From Rhodobacter sp. (GTDB lineage: Bacteria; Pseudomonadota; Alphaproteobacteria; Rhodobacterales; Rhodobacteraceae), in the NCBI GenBank assembly GCA_027489175.1, contig JAIYAE010000027.1, positions 1 through 64,000 on the forward strand: 64,000 nt of DNA, written 5' to 3'. Below are positions 1-10,878 of the stretch, in pieces (within the stretch, counting starts at the first letter, position 1; every line of letters begins with the position of its first letter). The notes under the pieces were generated by a model. The model had not been told where the DNA came from and ran no database searches. It was given only the letters and a program-made list of their open reading frames with translations. A program made the translations under genes and the position numbers.

Positions 1-420
1 ACCGCCAACAACAACGCCGTTGACGCCGTTCTGTCGCAGAACGACGGCATGGCCGGTGGCGCTGCTGCGGCTCTCGCAGCTCAGGGCCTGAACGTTCCGC
101 TGGGTGGCCAGGACGGCGACCTTGCCGCGATCAACCGCGTTGCCCGTGGCACGCAGACGGTTTCGGTCTGGAAGAACGCACGTGACCTCGGCAAAGCCGC
201 TGGCGAAATCGCCGGCATGCTGGCTGACGGCACCGCGCTTGACGCCATCCCGGGTGCGTCGAAGTTCTCGGGCGGCGAGAAGGGCGTTGAAATGAATGCG
301 ATCCTTCTGAACCCGACCCCGATCACCAAGGACACGCTGAACCTGGCGATCGACGCTGGCCACATCACCAAGGAACAGGCCTGCGAAGGCGCAATGCCCG
401 ACGTCGCTGCTTGCCAGTGA
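1..420 (+). CDS. xylF: D-xylose ABC transporter substrate-binding protein, C-terminal part (5' end outside window)
   Basis: Reading frame open from window start to TGA at 418-420; translation ...DGMAGGAAAALAAQGLNVPLGGQDGDLAAINRVARGTQTVSVWKNARDLGKAAGEIA resembles periplasmic sugar-binding proteins; followed by xylH/xylG/xylB/xylA. Confidence 0.85.
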   Translation, partial: TANNNAVDAVLSQNDGMAGGAAAALAAQGLNVPLGGQDGDLAAINRVARGTQTVSVWKNARDLGKAAGEIAGMLADGTALDAIPGASKFSGGEKGVEMNAILLNPTPITKDTLNLAIDAGHITKEQACEGAMPDVAACQ

Positions 421-436
421 TCTAGGCTGATCTTTC

Positions 437-475
437 GGCGCCGTCCGCCTTCGGGCGGCGCCGTTTTCCTTTTTG
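437..475 (+). terminator. Stem-loop plus T-rich tract between xylF and xylH (terminator or attenuator)
   Basis: GGCGCCGTCCGCC-TTCG-GGCGGCGCCGTTTTCCTTTTT immediately after the xylF stop. Confidence 0.6.
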
Positions 476-571
476 GCGGGTGGCCTTTCTCCCTTTGCCG
501 GAGTGTCGTCTTCGTCCCTTGGGCGCAGGACGCTGGCCCAGCCATACCCCTCTCTCAGGCTGGACGAGGAT

Positions 572-1963
572 ATGACGAACGCACCCCAACCCCACTCCCC
601 GCAGGTCCAGACGGAAGGCGGCTTCTCCCGCTTCCTGCGCGCCACCGAGATTGACCCCCGGCTTCTGGGCATGGTCGGCGCCCTGCTCCTGATCTGGGTC
701 GCCTTTGAGGCTTACTCCGCCTTTGTCCTTGGACGCCCCTCGCTGCTTTTGGGCGCTAGCCAGGCCGAGGCGAACGGCTTTCTGACCCCGCGCAACCTGT
801 GGAACCTGTCGGTCCAGACCGCCTATATCGGCATCATGGCCACAGGCATGGTGCTGGTCATCATCACCCGCAACATCGACCTTTCCGTCGGCTCCATCAT
901 GGGCATGGTCGGCATGTACATGGGTCTTTTGCAGGTCGAATATCTGACCCCCGCCCTCGGCCTTGGCCATCCGTCGATCTGGATCATCACCGTGGTCTTC
1001 GGCATCACGATGGGCGCGCTGATCGGGGCCTTCCAGGGTGTGCTGATCGCCTTCCTGAACATCCCGTCGTTCATCGTCACGCTAGGCGGCCTTCTCGTCT
1101 GGCGCGGCGCTGCCTTCCTTGTGGCCGGCGGCAAGACCATCGCGCCCCTTGATGACACCTTCGCCCTGATCGGCGGTGGGTCCTTCGGCGCGCTTGGCCG
1201 CACCGGCAGCTGGATCTTCGCCGTGATTGCCTGCGTCTTCGTCGTCTGGGCCTTCCTCAGCGGCCGAAAGGCCCGCACGCTGCACGGCTTTGCCCAGCGC
1301 CCCGCCTGGGCCGAGACCTTCGTGATCGGCCTCATCTGTGCGGTCATCATCGGTGCCACCGCAATGGTCAACGCCTATGTCTGGCCGCGCGGCAACATCG
1401 CCAAATACTACGAAAGCCTCGGGCAGGAACTGCCGGAATGCGCCAAGGACAACGACACGATCTATGAAGGTGTCTGCGCCACCTTCGGCCATGGCTTCGC
1501 TTATCCGGTGCTGATCCTGATCGCGGTGGCCATCTTCATGACCATCCTGATGACCCGCACGCGCTTTGGCCGCTATGTCTTCGCCATCGGTGGCAACCCC
1601 GAAGCGGCCGCCCTGTCGGGCATCAACACCCGCGCCATGACGGTGAAGATCTTCACCCTGATGGGCGGCCTGGCCGGGATCGCCGCCGTGATTGGCGCTG
1701 CCCGCCAGAACAGCGCCACCAACGCGATGGGCAACCTTGACGAACTTTACGTCATCGCCGCCGCGGTCGTTGGGGGCACCTCACTCGCCGGGGGCGTGGG
1801 CACGATCTACGGCGCGATCATTGGCGCCCTGATCCTGACCAGCTTGCAGACCGGCATGGTGCTGATCGGTTTTGGCGACGGCTCATACCAAAGGATCGTG
1901 ATTGGCGTGGCGCTCGTCCTCGCCGTCTGGCTCGACATCGTTTACCGCAAACGCATCAAGTAA
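572..1963 (+). CDS. xylH: Xylose ABC transporter permease
   Basis: In-frame ATG at 572; polytopic membrane protein with NIDLSVGSIMG and GGNPEAAALSGIN typical of BPD_transp_2 permeases. Confidence 0.88.
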   Translation: MTNAPQPHSPQVQTEGGFSRFLRATEIDPRLLGMVGALLLIWVAFEAYSAFVLGRPSLLLGASQAEANGFLTPRNLWNLSVQTAYIGIMATGMVLVIITRNIDLSVGSIMGMVGMYMGLLQVEYLTPALGLGHPSIWIITVVFGITMGALIGAFQGVLIAFLNIPSFIVTLGGLLVWRGAAFLVAGGKTIAPLDDTFALIGGGSFGALGRTGSWIFAVIACVFVVWAFLSGRKARTLHGFAQRPAWAETFVIGLICAVIIGATAMVNAYVWPRGNIAKYYESLGQELPECAKDNDTIYEGVCATFGHGFAYPVLILIAVAIFMTILMTRTRFGRYVFAIGGNPEAAALSGINTRAMTVKIFTLMGGLAGIAAVIGAARQNSATNAMGNLDELYVIAAAVVGGTSLAGGVGTIYGAIIGALILTSLQTGMVLIGFGDGSYQRIVIGVALVLAVWLDIVYRKRIK

Positions 1964-1975
1964 GGGGCTGACATC

Positions 1976-2737
1976 ATGGTAGACAGAACCGGAACCCCGC
2001 TGGTCGAGCTGCGCGACATCTCGATCTCGTTCGGCGGCATCAAGGCCGTCGATCACGTCACCGTCGATCTTTACCCGGGTGAGGTCGTGGGCCTTCTGGG
2101 CCACAACGGCGCCGGAAAATCGACGCTGATCAAATGCCTGTCCGGCGCCTACAAGGCCGATGCCGGGCAGATCCTGATCAACGGCCAGGAGGTTGAGATC
2201 AACAACCCCCGCGACGCCCGCGCCCAGAACATCGAGACGATCTACCAGACCCTGGCCCTGGCCGACAATCTGGACGCCGCCTCGAACCTGTTCCTCGGGC
2301 GTGAACTGGTGAACAGCCTTGGTTTCGTCGACGAGGCGAAGATGGAGGCCGAGACCCGCAAGATCATGGGCCGCCTCAACCCCAACTTCCGCAAGTTCGG
2401 CGTGCCGGTCTCGGCGCTTTCGGGCGGGCAGCGCCAGTCGGTCGCCATCGCGCGCGCGGTCTACTTCAACGCCAAGATCCTGATCATGGACGAACCCACC
2501 GCCGCCCTCGGCCCGCACGAGACACAAATGGTGTCGGAACTGATCCAGGAACTGAAGGCGCAAGGCCTTGGCATCTTCCTGATCGAACATGACATCCACA
2601 ACGTCATGAAGCTGTGCGACCGGGCAAGCGTGATGAAGAACGGTCAGCTTGTCGGCACGGTGAATGTCGATGAGGTGACCGATGAAGACATTCTTGGCAT
2701 GATCATCCTGGGCAAGAAGCCGGCACTGGCGGCCTGA
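1976..2737 (+). CDS. xylG: Sugar ABC transporter ATP-binding protein
   Basis: Walker A GHNGAGKS, signature LSGGQ, Walker [12 protein letters not shown]. Confidence 0.88.
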   Translation: MVDRTGTPLVELRDISISFGGIKAVDHVTVDLYPGEVVGLLGHNGAGKSTLIKCLSGAYKADAGQILINGQEVEINNPRDARAQNIETIYQTLALADNLDAASNLFLGRELVNSLGFVDEAKMEAETRKIMGRLNPNFRKFGVPVSALSGGQRQSVAIARAVYFNAKILIMDEPTAALGPHETQMVSELIQELKAQGLGIFLIEHDIHNVMKLCDRASVMKNGQLVGTVNVDEVTDEDILGMIILGKKPALAA

Positions 2738-2738
2738 G

Positions 2739-4175
2739 ATGTATATTGGCCTTGACCTGGGCACCTCAGGCCTCAAGGGCATTCTCATCGGCGAGGATCA
2801 GACCGTCCTCGCCGAAGCGACCGCCCCCCTGACCGTGTCCCGCCCGGCTGAGGGGTGGAGCGAGCAATCCCCCTCAGACTGGATTTCCGCCGCCGAAGCC
2901 GTGCTGGACCAGCTTGCCGCCAAAGGCCTTGGCGCGGTGCGCGGCATTGGCCTTTCGGGCCACATGCATGGGGCGACCCTGCTGGACAAGGGCGACGAAG
3001 TGCTGCGCCCCTGTATTCTGTGGAACGACACCCGCAGCCATGAAGAAGCGGCTGAGCTTGACGGCGACCCGATGTTCCGCCGCCTGACCGGCAATATCGT
3101 ATTCCCCGGCTTCACCGCGCCGAAACTCCTCTGGGTCCGCCACAACGAACCCCGGATCTGGGACCGAGTGGCCAAGGTCCTCTTGCCCAAGGATTACCTG
3201 CGCCTCTGGCTGACGGGTGACCATGTTGGCGAAATGTCCGATGCCGCCGGGACCTCCTGGCTCGATACCGGCAAGCGCGACTGGTCCGATGATCTTCTGG
3301 CCGCCACCGGCCTGACCCGCGCGCAGATGCCCCGGCTTGTCGAAGGCTCTGCCGTCTCTGGTCACCTTCGCGAGGCGCTTGCCGCCCGCTGGGGCCTGCC
3401 GAAGGGCGTGGTCATCGCCGGGGGGGGCGGTGACAACGCCGCCTCTGGCGTGGGTGTCGGCGTTGTGCGGGCGGGTGAGGCGTTTGTGTCGCTGGGCACC
3501 AGCGGCGTTCTCTTTGCCGCCAACGACGGCTACCAGCCCGACCCCGCCACCGCTGTCCACACCTTCTGCCACGCTTTGCCGAACACCTGGCACCAGATGG
3601 GCGTCATCCTGGCCGCGACGGATGCGCTGAACTGGTACGCCAAGCTGACCGGCACCGACGCCGCCAAACTGACCGGCGAGCTTGGTCCCCTGCAGGCTCC
3701 GGCCAAGACCGTTTTCCTGCCCTACCTTGGTGGCGAGCGCACGCCGCTGAACTCTGCCACCGTGCGCGGGGCCTTCACCGGCCTTGAACACGCCACCGAC
3801 CGCGCCGCAGGCACCCGCGCCGTGCTGGAGGGGGTGACCTACGCCATCCGCGACAGCCGCGACGCCCTTGCCGCGACTGGCACACGGTTGGAGAACCTGC
3901 TTGCCGTTGGGGGCGGCTCACGCTCCGACTACTGGCTGAAGGCCATCGCCACCGCGCTCGACTGCCCCGTGCAACTCCCCGTTGCGGGGGACTTTGGCGG
4001 CGCTTTTGGTGCCGCCCGCCTTGGCCTGATGGCCGCCACCGGTGCGGGGGCCGAGATTGCCACCTTGCCGAAAATCGCCCGTACGGTCGACCCCGACCCC
4101 ACCCTCAAAGACGCATTCGATGCAGGCCACGCCCGCTTCCGCGCCGCCCAATCTGCCATCAAGGATCTGAAATGA
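2739..4175 (+). CDS. xylB: Xylulokinase
   Basis: FGGY kinase: [17 protein letters not shown]..., [27 protein letters not shown]; next to xylA. Confidence 0.92.
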   Translation: MYIGLDLGTSGLKGILIGEDQTVLAEATAPLTVSRPAEGWSEQSPSDWISAAEAVLDQLAAKGLGAVRGIGLSGHMHGATLLDKGDEVLRPCILWNDTRSHEEAAELDGDPMFRRLTGNIVFPGFTAPKLLWVRHNEPRIWDRVAKVLLPKDYLRLWLTGDHVGEMSDAAGTSWLDTGKRDWSDDLLAATGLTRAQMPRLVEGSAVSGHLREALAARWGLPKGVVIAGGGGDNAASGVGVGVVRAGEAFVSLGTSGVLFAANDGYQPDPATAVHTFCHALPNTWHQMGVILAATDALNWYAKLTGTDAAKLTGELGPLQAPAKTVFLPYLGGERTPLNSATVRGAFTGLEHATDRAAGTRAVLEGVTYAIRDSRDALAATGTRLENLLAVGGGSRSDYWLKAIATALDCPVQLPVAGDFGGAFGAARLGLMAATGAGAEIATLPKIARTVDPDPTLKDAFDAGHARFRAAQSAIKDLK

Positions 4176-5473
4176 CAGACTTTTTCAAAGGCATCCCCGC
4201 CATCAAATACGAAGGCCCTTCGTCGACGAACGAATTCGCCTTCCGCCACTACAACCCTGATGAGGTGATCCTCGGCAAGCGGATGGAAGATCACCTCCGT
4301 TTCGCCGTTGCCTACTGGCACAGCTTTGCCTGGCCGGGGGGTGACCCCTTCGGCGGCCAGACCTTTGACCGCCCCTGGTTCGGCGACACCATGGCGCTGG
4401 CCAAGATGAAGGCCGACGTGGCGTTCGAGATGTTCGATATCCTCGGCCAGCCCTTCTACTGCTTCCACGACGCCGACATGCGCCCCGAAGGCGCGAACTT
4501 CGCGGAAAGCCTGAAGAACCTCAATGAGATCGCCGATTACCTTGGCGAAAAGCAGACCAAGCACAAAGCCAAACTCCTCTGGGGCACCGCCAACCTCTTC
4601 TCCCACCGCCGCTGGATGTCGGGCGCTGCCACCAACCCCGATCCGGACGTCTACGCCTATGCCGCCGCGACCGTGAAGGCGAACATGGACGTGACCCACC
4701 GCCTTGGCGGGCAGAACTACGTCCTCTGGGGCGGGCGTGAGGGGTATGAGACGCTTCTGAACACCGACCTGAAGGCCGAACGCGCCCATGCAGGCCGCTT
4801 CCTGCAGCAGGTGGTGGAATACAAGCACAAGATCGGCTTCAAAGGCGCGATCCTGATCGAGCCGAAGCCGCAGGAACCATCCAAGCACCAATATGACTAT
4901 GACGTCGCCACGGTCTACGGTTTCCTCAAGGAATTCGGGCTGGAGAAGGAAGTCCAGGTCAACATCGAACAGGGTCACGCCATCCTCGCCGGTCACAGCT
5001 TCGAACACGAAATCGCCACTGCCGCCGCGCTTGGCATCTTCGGCTCGATCGACATGAACCGGAACGACTACCAGTCCGGCTGGGACACCGACCAGTTCCC
5101 GAACAACCACGCCGAAAAGGCCGTGGCGTTCTACGAGATCCTGAAAGCAGGCGGCTTCACCACAGGCGGCGTGAACTTTGACGCCAAGATCCGCCGCCAG
5201 TCGCTGGACCCCGAAGACCTGATCCTCGCCCATGTCGGCGGCATGGACACCTGCGCCCGCGCCCTGAAATCCGCCGCCGCGCTGATGGAATCGGGTGAGA
5301 TGGAGGCCGCCGTCAAAGCCCGCTACGCTGGCTGGTCCGACCCCAAAGCCCAAGCGATGCTGAAAGGCAGCCTTGAGGCAGCCGCTGCCCGCGTCACCGC
5401 GGAAGGCATTGAGCCGCAACCGAAATCCGGCCGTCAGGAACGGCTGGAGAACCTCTGGAACCGCTACGTCTGA
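4172..5473 (+). CDS. xylA: Xylose isomerase
   Basis: Full-length homology by eye: [35 protein letters not shown]-like, [15 protein letters not shown]. Confidence 0.95.
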   Translation: MTDFFKGIPAIKYEGPSSTNEFAFRHYNPDEVILGKRMEDHLRFAVAYWHSFAWPGGDPFGGQTFDRPWFGDTMALAKMKADVAFEMFDILGQPFYCFHDADMRPEGANFAESLKNLNEIADYLGEKQTKHKAKLLWGTANLFSHRRWMSGAATNPDPDVYAYAAATVKANMDVTHRLGGQNYVLWGGREGYETLLNTDLKAERAHAGRFLQQVVEYKHKIGFKGAILIEPKPQEPSKHQYDYDVATVYGFLKEFGLEKEVQVNIEQGHAILAGHSFEHEIATAAALGIFGSIDMNRNDYQSGWDTDQFPNNHAEKAVAFYEILKAGGFTTGGVNFDAKIRRQSLDPEDLILAHVGGMDTCARALKSAAALMESGEMEAAVKARYAGWSDPKAQAMLKGSLEAAAARVTAEGIEPQPKSGRQERLENLWNRYV

Positions 5474-7140
5474 TGACAGAAATCGACCGCATCCTGTCCG
5501 CCCCGCCCTTTAACCTTGATGGCGCGGGGCGGGATTGGGTGCGGTCTACCCTTTCCGGCATGACCGAAGCCGCCAAGATCCGGCAGCTTTTCGTGCATAT
5601 CTGCTTCGGCACCGGGCCAGAGGTGGTTGAGCGGATCACCGCCCTCGCCCCCGCCGGGATCACCAAATTCTTCGGCCCCGACGCCACCGCCGAACTCGAC
5701 ACGCTGGACGCCCTGCGCGCCGCAGCCCCTATCCCCTACCTCATCAGCGCCGACCTTGAAGGCAGCCGGATGAGCCTGCCTTTCGGCACCGAAGTCCCCA
5801 ACCCCCTTGCCCTTGCGGCGGTGGATGATGTGCAAGCCTCCGGCACCATCGCCCGGATGATGGCCGAAGAAGCCCGCGCCGCTGGGATCAACTGGTCCTT
5901 CACCCCGGTCATCGACATCAACGCCCTCTTCCGGTCTCCCATCGTGGCCACGCGCGGCCTTGGGTCCGACCCCGCCCGCATCCGCGAACATGCCCTGGCC
6001 CATATCCGGGGCCTGCAGGCGAACGGCGTCGCCGCCACGGCCAAGCATTGGCCCGGCGAAGGCCATGACGACCGCGACCAGCATCTTGTCACCACGATCA
6101 ACCCGCTCAGCATCGCCGAGTGGGAGGTAACCCACGGCGCCCTCTATCGCGCGGCCATCGAGGCGGGCGTAGTGGCCGTGATGTCCGCCCACATCGCCTT
6201 TCCGGCCTATGTCCAGGCCCATGACCCACACGCCGGGATCGAGGCCTACCGCCCCGCCTCCGTCTCCTCCCTCCTGAACGAAACCCTGCTGAGGGGTGAG
6301 CTTGGCTTCAACGGTGTGATCGTCTCGGACGCGACGCCGATGGCCGGTTTCGGTGCCTGGGCGCATCGGGATGAGATGCTGCCAGAGGTCATCTCTTCGG
6401 GTTGTGACGTGATCCTCTTCTCCGACGAACCCGAAGCCGACATCGCAAGGATCGAGGCCGCCCTTGCCGATGGCCGCCTGACCCGCGCAAGGCTGGATGA
6501 GGCGATGATCCGCATCCTGGGGCTGAAAGCGGCTCTAACACTGCACAAAACAGGTCATCAGCCCGCTGACCGGACCAAGCTTTTCAACCCCGAGAACGCC
6601 GCGCAAGCGCAAGCCGTGACCGCCCGCGCGCCCACGCTGGTGAAAGACACCCACGGCATCCTGCCCCTCTCACCTGCCAAGCACCGCCGCGTCCTGGTCT
6701 ATTCCACCGGCATCGTCACGCCCCTGCATGGCGCTGGAATGCCGATAGCCTTCCCCGACCTGCTGCGCGATGAAGGCTTCGACGTCACGCTTTACACCCC
6801 CGAAACCCGACCCGACCCGCGCGATTTCGACCTGGTGCTTTACCTGATGGCCGAAGAGACCCTTCTAACCCGTGGTCGCATCTTCCTCGACTGGAACCGC
6901 CTGACCGGCGGCATGCATGGCGCGATGGCGCGGCATTGGCATCAGGTGCCGACGGCCCTCATCTCCTTCGGCTACCCCTATTACCTGTACGACGCGCCCC
7001 GCCTGCCTTGTGTGGTCAACGCCTATGCCACGATGGACACGATGCAGCGCGCCACGTTGGACTGCCTTCTAGGCCGCGCGCCCTTTCAGGGTCAAAGCCC
7101 GGTAGACCCGTTCTGCGGCTTGCCCGACGCGCGGTTCTGA
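5473..7140 (+). CDS. Glycoside hydrolase family 3 N-terminal domain protein (NagZ/beta-glucosidase-like)
   Basis: GH3 motifs AKHWPGEGHDDRDQHLVTT and GFNGVIVSDATPMAG; start overlaps the xylA stop (TGATG). Confidence 0.8.
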   Translation: MTEIDRILSAPPFNLDGAGRDWVRSTLSGMTEAAKIRQLFVHICFGTGPEVVERITALAPAGITKFFGPDATAELDTLDALRAAAPIPYLISADLEGSRMSLPFGTEVPNPLALAAVDDVQASGTIARMMAEEARAAGINWSFTPVIDINALFRSPIVATRGLGSDPARIREHALAHIRGLQANGVAATAKHWPGEGHDDRDQHLVTTINPLSIAEWEVTHGALYRAAIEAGVVAVMSAHIAFPAYVQAHDPHAGIEAYRPASVSSLLNETLLRGELGFNGVIVSDATPMAGFGAWAHRDEMLPEVISSGCDVILFSDEPEADIARIEAALADGRLTRARLDEAMIRILGLKAALTLHKTGHQPADRTKLFNPENAAQAQAVTARAPTLVKDTHGILPLSPAKHRRVLVYSTGIVTPLHGAGMPIAFPDLLRDEGFDVTLYTPETRPDPRDFDLVLYLMAEETLLTRGRIFLDWNRLTGGMHGAMARHWHQVPTALISFGYPYYLYDAPRLPCVVNAYATMDTMQRATLDCLLGRAPFQGQSPVDPFCGLPDARF

Positions 7141-7970
7141 CGGCGCACCTGCTCATCAAGCTCGGCGTTGATGGCCCCGCCCAAAAGCACGGCCCAGACC
7201 GACAGATAAAGCCACATCATCAAGATAATGACCGCGCCGATTGACCCGTAAATCGCGTTGTAGCTGTTGAAATTCGCCAGATAGACCGAAAACCCGATCG
7301 ACACGCCTGACCAGGCCAGCGCCGCCACAAGTACGCCAACCGAGATCCAGGGCGACCGGAACCCGCCTTCGACGTTCGGCCCAAAGCGATACAGGATCGA
7401 CAGGCAGGTCAACACCAGAAGGAACATCGCCCCCCAGGGCAGAACCTTGATCAGCCAGGCCTCAAACGTGCCGAAGGTGACATAGGACAAAAGGATCGGC
7501 ACCACCACGACCGTCACCAAGGCCACGAACAGCGCGCCGATCAGCGCCCCGGTCAGGATGAAATCTACCGCATAGCCCCAGACCCAGCCCCTTGGCCGCG
7601 CCCGATGCACCACGTCGAGGCCCTGGATCAGCGCCGACACCCCCGCCCGCGCCGAATAAAGCGCAATGCCCAGCGACAGAAACGTCGTCCAGCCCAGCGC
7701 CGCCTTTGGTGCGGTCACCAAACCCATCACCTGGTCATGGATCAGCGTCCTGGCTTCGGGCGGCAGGAACCGCTCGGCCACTGTCAGATAGCCGGTGATG
7801 ACATTCGGGTCCGCCACCAGCCCCCACAGCGCCACTGCCGCGCCAAGCCCGGGAAAGACGGCAAACATCGCGTAAAAGGCCACGCCCGCCGCGATCAGGC
7901 CGAAATGGCCGTCCCCAACGCGGGTTGAGACCGCCACGACGAATTGCCAGAACCAGATCAATGCCTTCAT
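7092..7970 (-). CDS. YihY/BrkB family inner-membrane protein
   Basis: GLIAAGVAFYAMFAVFPGLGAAVALWG, YGSIGAVIILMMWLYLSVWAVLLGGAINAELD. Confidence 0.85.
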   Translation of the reverse strand: MKALIWFWQFVVAVSTRVGDGHFGLIAAGVAFYAMFAVFPGLGAAVALWGLVADPNVITGYLTVAERFLPPEARTLIHDQVMGLVTAPKAALGWTTFLSLGIALYSARAGVSALIQGLDVVHRARPRGWVWGYAVDFILTGALIGALFVALVTVVVVPILLSYVTFGTFEAWLIKVLPWGAMFLLVLTCLSILYRFGPNVEGGFRSPWISVGVLVAALAWSGVSIGFSVYLANFNSYNAIYGSIGAVIILMMWLYLSVWAVLLGGAINAELDEQVRRQNRASGKPQNGSTGL

Positions 7971-8056
7971 CCCCGCAGCATCCCCCGGATCAAGCCCCGG
8001 CGCAACTTGAAGCCACGCGCCCCGCGTGAAATGGTGACGCCAACCTGGAGGATTCC

Positions 8057-9094
8057 ATGACCTACACCCCCCGTGAAGACCGGTATGACCGGATGATCTA
8101 CCGCCGCTGCGGCCGCTCGGGCCTGCAACTGCCGGCGATCAGCCTTGGCCTGTGGCACAACTTCGGCCATGACACGCCCCATGCCACCAAACAGGCGATC
8201 TGCCGCACAGCTTTTGATCACGGCATCACCCATTTCGACCTTGCCAACAACTACGGCCCCCCTGCCGGCAGCGCCGAGGAGGCGTTTGGGGAACTCCTCC
8301 GCACCGATTTCCGTTCCCACCGGGATGAGCTTATCATCTCCTCCAAGGCCGGGTATCACATGTGGAACGGCCCCTACGGCGAATGGGGCAGCCGGAAATA
8401 CGTCATCGCCTCTTGCGATCAAAGCCTGAAGCGGATGGGTCTCGACTACGTCGATATCTTCTATTCGCACCGCTTTGACCCCGACACGCCTTTGGAAGAA
8501 ACCATGGGCGCGCTGGATCATATCGTCCGCTCTGGCCGGGCGCAGTATATCGGCATTTCCAGCTACAACAGCCAGCGCACGCGTGAGGCGGTGGCGATCC
8601 TGAAGGCCCTCGGCACGCCCCTGCTGATCCATCAGCCCAGCTACAACATCCTGAACCGCTGGGTGGAAACTGATGGGCTGAAGGAAACGCTGGATGACCT
8701 TGGCGTCGGTTCCATTGCCTTCATCCCGCTGGCGCAGGGTCTGTTGACGAACAAGTACTTGAACGGCATCCCGGCAGGCAGCCGCGCCACGCAAGGCAAG
8801 TCGCTTGACCCGGCCGTCGTGGAAAAGGCCGTGGTTTCGGTCAAGAAACTGCACGACATGGCGCAGGCGCGCGGCCAGACCCTGGCGCAGATGGCTTTGG
8901 CCTGGGTGTTGCGCCCCGGCAAGACCGGCCCCGGCATCACCAGCGCGCTGATCGGGGCGTCGAAGCCAGAACAAGTCGAAGACTGCGCCGCCGCGATCCG
9001 CAACCTGGATTTCACGGCTGCGGAACTGGCACAGATCGATGCCATCTCGGAAGAGAAAGACATCAACCTCTGGGCCAAATCCTCGTCCGACTAG
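8057..9094 (+). CDS. mgrA: Aldo/keto reductase, L-glyceraldehyde-3-phosphate reductase-like
   Basis: MIYRRCGRSGLQLPAISLGLWHNFG, HFDLANNYGPPAGSAEE. Confidence 0.85.
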   Translation: MTYTPREDRYDRMIYRRCGRSGLQLPAISLGLWHNFGHDTPHATKQAICRTAFDHGITHFDLANNYGPPAGSAEEAFGELLRTDFRSHRDELIISSKAGYHMWNGPYGEWGSRKYVIASCDQSLKRMGLDYVDIFYSHRFDPDTPLEETMGALDHIVRSGRAQYIGISSYNSQRTREAVAILKALGTPLLIHQPSYNILNRWVETDGLKETLDDLGVGSIAFIPLAQGLLTNKYLNGIPAGSRATQGKSLDPAVVEKAVVSVKKLHDMAQARGQTLAQMALAWVLRPGKTGPGITSALIGASKPEQVEDCAAAIRNLDFTAAELAQIDAISEEKDINLWAKSSSD

Positions 9095-9101
9095 CGGCCG
9101 G

Positions 9102-10721
9102 TTACAGCTTTGCCACCTCTGCGCCGAAGCGGTCCACCAGACCACTGCGGCGCAGGGTGACAGCAGGGTAATCCGGTTCGGTCAGGATACGCTCAACGGT
9201 AAAATCCGGCTCGGCCCGCATCAGGCCTTTGTAGACCCGGGCGGCCTTTTCGCGTTCGCCTGCCCAGAGGTAGAGGAACAGAAGATGCCGCATCGCGGCC
9301 CGGAACCCCGGCGCGCGGTAATGCGCCGCCTCATAATGCGCGATGGCGGCGGTGTAGCTTTCACTGCGGATCGCAACCAGCCCGGACAGCGCCTCCCACC
9401 AGTGGACATGCGCGGTGCGGGCAGCGATTTCCGCCCCACGCCGCGCGGCCTCCAGCGCGGCCATGTGGTCACCGGTCCGGCCAAGGGCCGCCGCCTGCGC
9501 CAGATGGGCATGGGCGTTGTAGGGTGACAGCGCCAGCGCATCGCGCGCCAGCACCGCGCCCGCATCGGGGTTCTCGTCGATCATCACCCGCGCCAGCCCG
9601 ACCAGCGACAGAACCAGCGGGTTCGCCTTCGACAGCTCCAGCGCCTTGCGGGAATAGGCGTCGATCTCGGCGGTCAGGCGGGCATAATCCGGCTCGGTCC
9701 GTTCCACATACATGATCTGCCGCACCAGCACCCGCCAGGCATAGATCCGGGCCGAGCTTGCAATCTCGCCCGCCTCGGCCAGCAATTGGTCGGCGTGACG
9801 CAAACGGTCGCCGTCATAGCTGAACATCTCGGTCAGCGCATTGGCGATCAGCGCGTTCGCCCGGCGCGGTCCGTCCTGACATTCCGGCAGCTGCGGGAAA
9901 TGCGCCAGTGCGGCATCGGCGGCCTGAAACACCAAGGGCGGCAGATCGCCCGCACCGATGAAATCCGCCTCGGCCAAGGGCACCGCGGCGCGCTGGTTCC
10001 AGATGATCTGCCCACTTGAGATGGAAGACAGGCTCACCAGCACATGCACGCGGTCCTGAATCTCGGCGCCTTCGACATGCAGCGCCATGCCTTCGCGCGG
10101 CAGGTCCGGCGGCAGGGGCGCCCCGCCCGAGCCATAGACGTCGATATGCGCAAACTCGGCCAGCAGCCGCCCGATCGCATCGGCCAGTGCCCGCCCCGCA
10201 AAGGCACCAAGGCCAGGCGGCAACCCCCCCATGCGGATCACGAAAGGCAGCCGCGCGGTCTGCGCCACTGGTGCGCGCGCCTGATCCGGGCGGCGCACGC
10301 CAAGGGTGCTTTCCACCCGCGCGCGCTCATCCCGCAGCCAGTCTTCGAAGGCCTGGTCGATGATGTCGATGCCTTCCAGGAACTCACGCCCCGACTGCAG
10401 CGCCCCGACCGAGGCGTCGCGGTCCTGCTCCAGATCGGTGGTGACCCCGGTCAGCCGAACAGTGTCGCGGTCGGTTTCCAGCCGGTCCGCCTCATCGCCC
10501 AGCGCCTTTCGAATTTCCATCAAGGCCTGACGCAGGCTGCCGCTGGCCTGTTCCGCGCCACGGTCGGACCAAAGCCGCGCCTCCAGCCAGCGACGGGCAC
10601 GGCGACGGTCTGGTGTCTGGCACAACATGGCCAGAATGGCGCGCGCCTTCGCCCCCCGGGGCGTGCAATCGCGCCCGGCGTCATCACGCACCTCGAAAAC
10701 GCCCACAAGGCGGATGAACAT
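9102..10721 (-). CDS. SARP-type (trans_reg_C wHTH) transcriptional regulator with TPR-like C-terminus
   Basis: MFIRLVGVFEVRDDAGRDCTPRGAKARAILAMLCQTPDRRRARRWLEARLWSDRGAEQASGSLRQALMEIRKAL; C-terminal helical repeats PYNAHAHLAQAAALGRTGDHMAALEAARRGAE. Confidence 0.75.
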   Translation of the reverse strand: MFIRLVGVFEVRDDAGRDCTPRGAKARAILAMLCQTPDRRRARRWLEARLWSDRGAEQASGSLRQALMEIRKALGDEADRLETDRDTVRLTGVTTDLEQDRDASVGALQSGREFLEGIDIIDQAFEDWLRDERARVESTLGVRRPDQARAPVAQTARLPFVIRMGGLPPGLGAFAGRALADAIGRLLAEFAHIDVYGSGGAPLPPDLPREGMALHVEGAEIQDRVHVLVSLSSISSGQIIWNQRAAVPLAEADFIGAGDLPPLVFQAADAALAHFPQLPECQDGPRRANALIANALTEMFSYDGDRLRHADQLLAEAGEIASSARIYAWRVLVRQIMYVERTEPDYARLTAEIDAYSRKALELSKANPLVLSLVGLARVMIDENPDAGAVLARDALALSPYNAHAHLAQAAALGRTGDHMAALEAARRGAEIAARTAHVHWWEALSGLVAIRSESYTAAIAHYEAAHYRAPGFRAAMRHLLFLYLWAGEREKAARVYKGLMRAEPDFTVERILTEPDYPAVTLRRSGLVDRFGAEVAKL

Positions 10722-10878
10722 GCAGAACCCCGAACCACTTGCCCCAAGGCTAAGCGGTCGGCCGCGCAGGCGCAATCACCGTGAATTCTTCGTCAATCGC
10801 TCAACTGTAGATATGTGCTGTCTTTGCCGAACCGCAATTCCGGTGCACCTTGGGCCGATCCGCAAAAGGAAGCGCCTC

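Noticed and set aside
3929-5419. 496-aa minus-strand ORF
   Set aside because: Antisense to xylB and xylA, which have strong homology.
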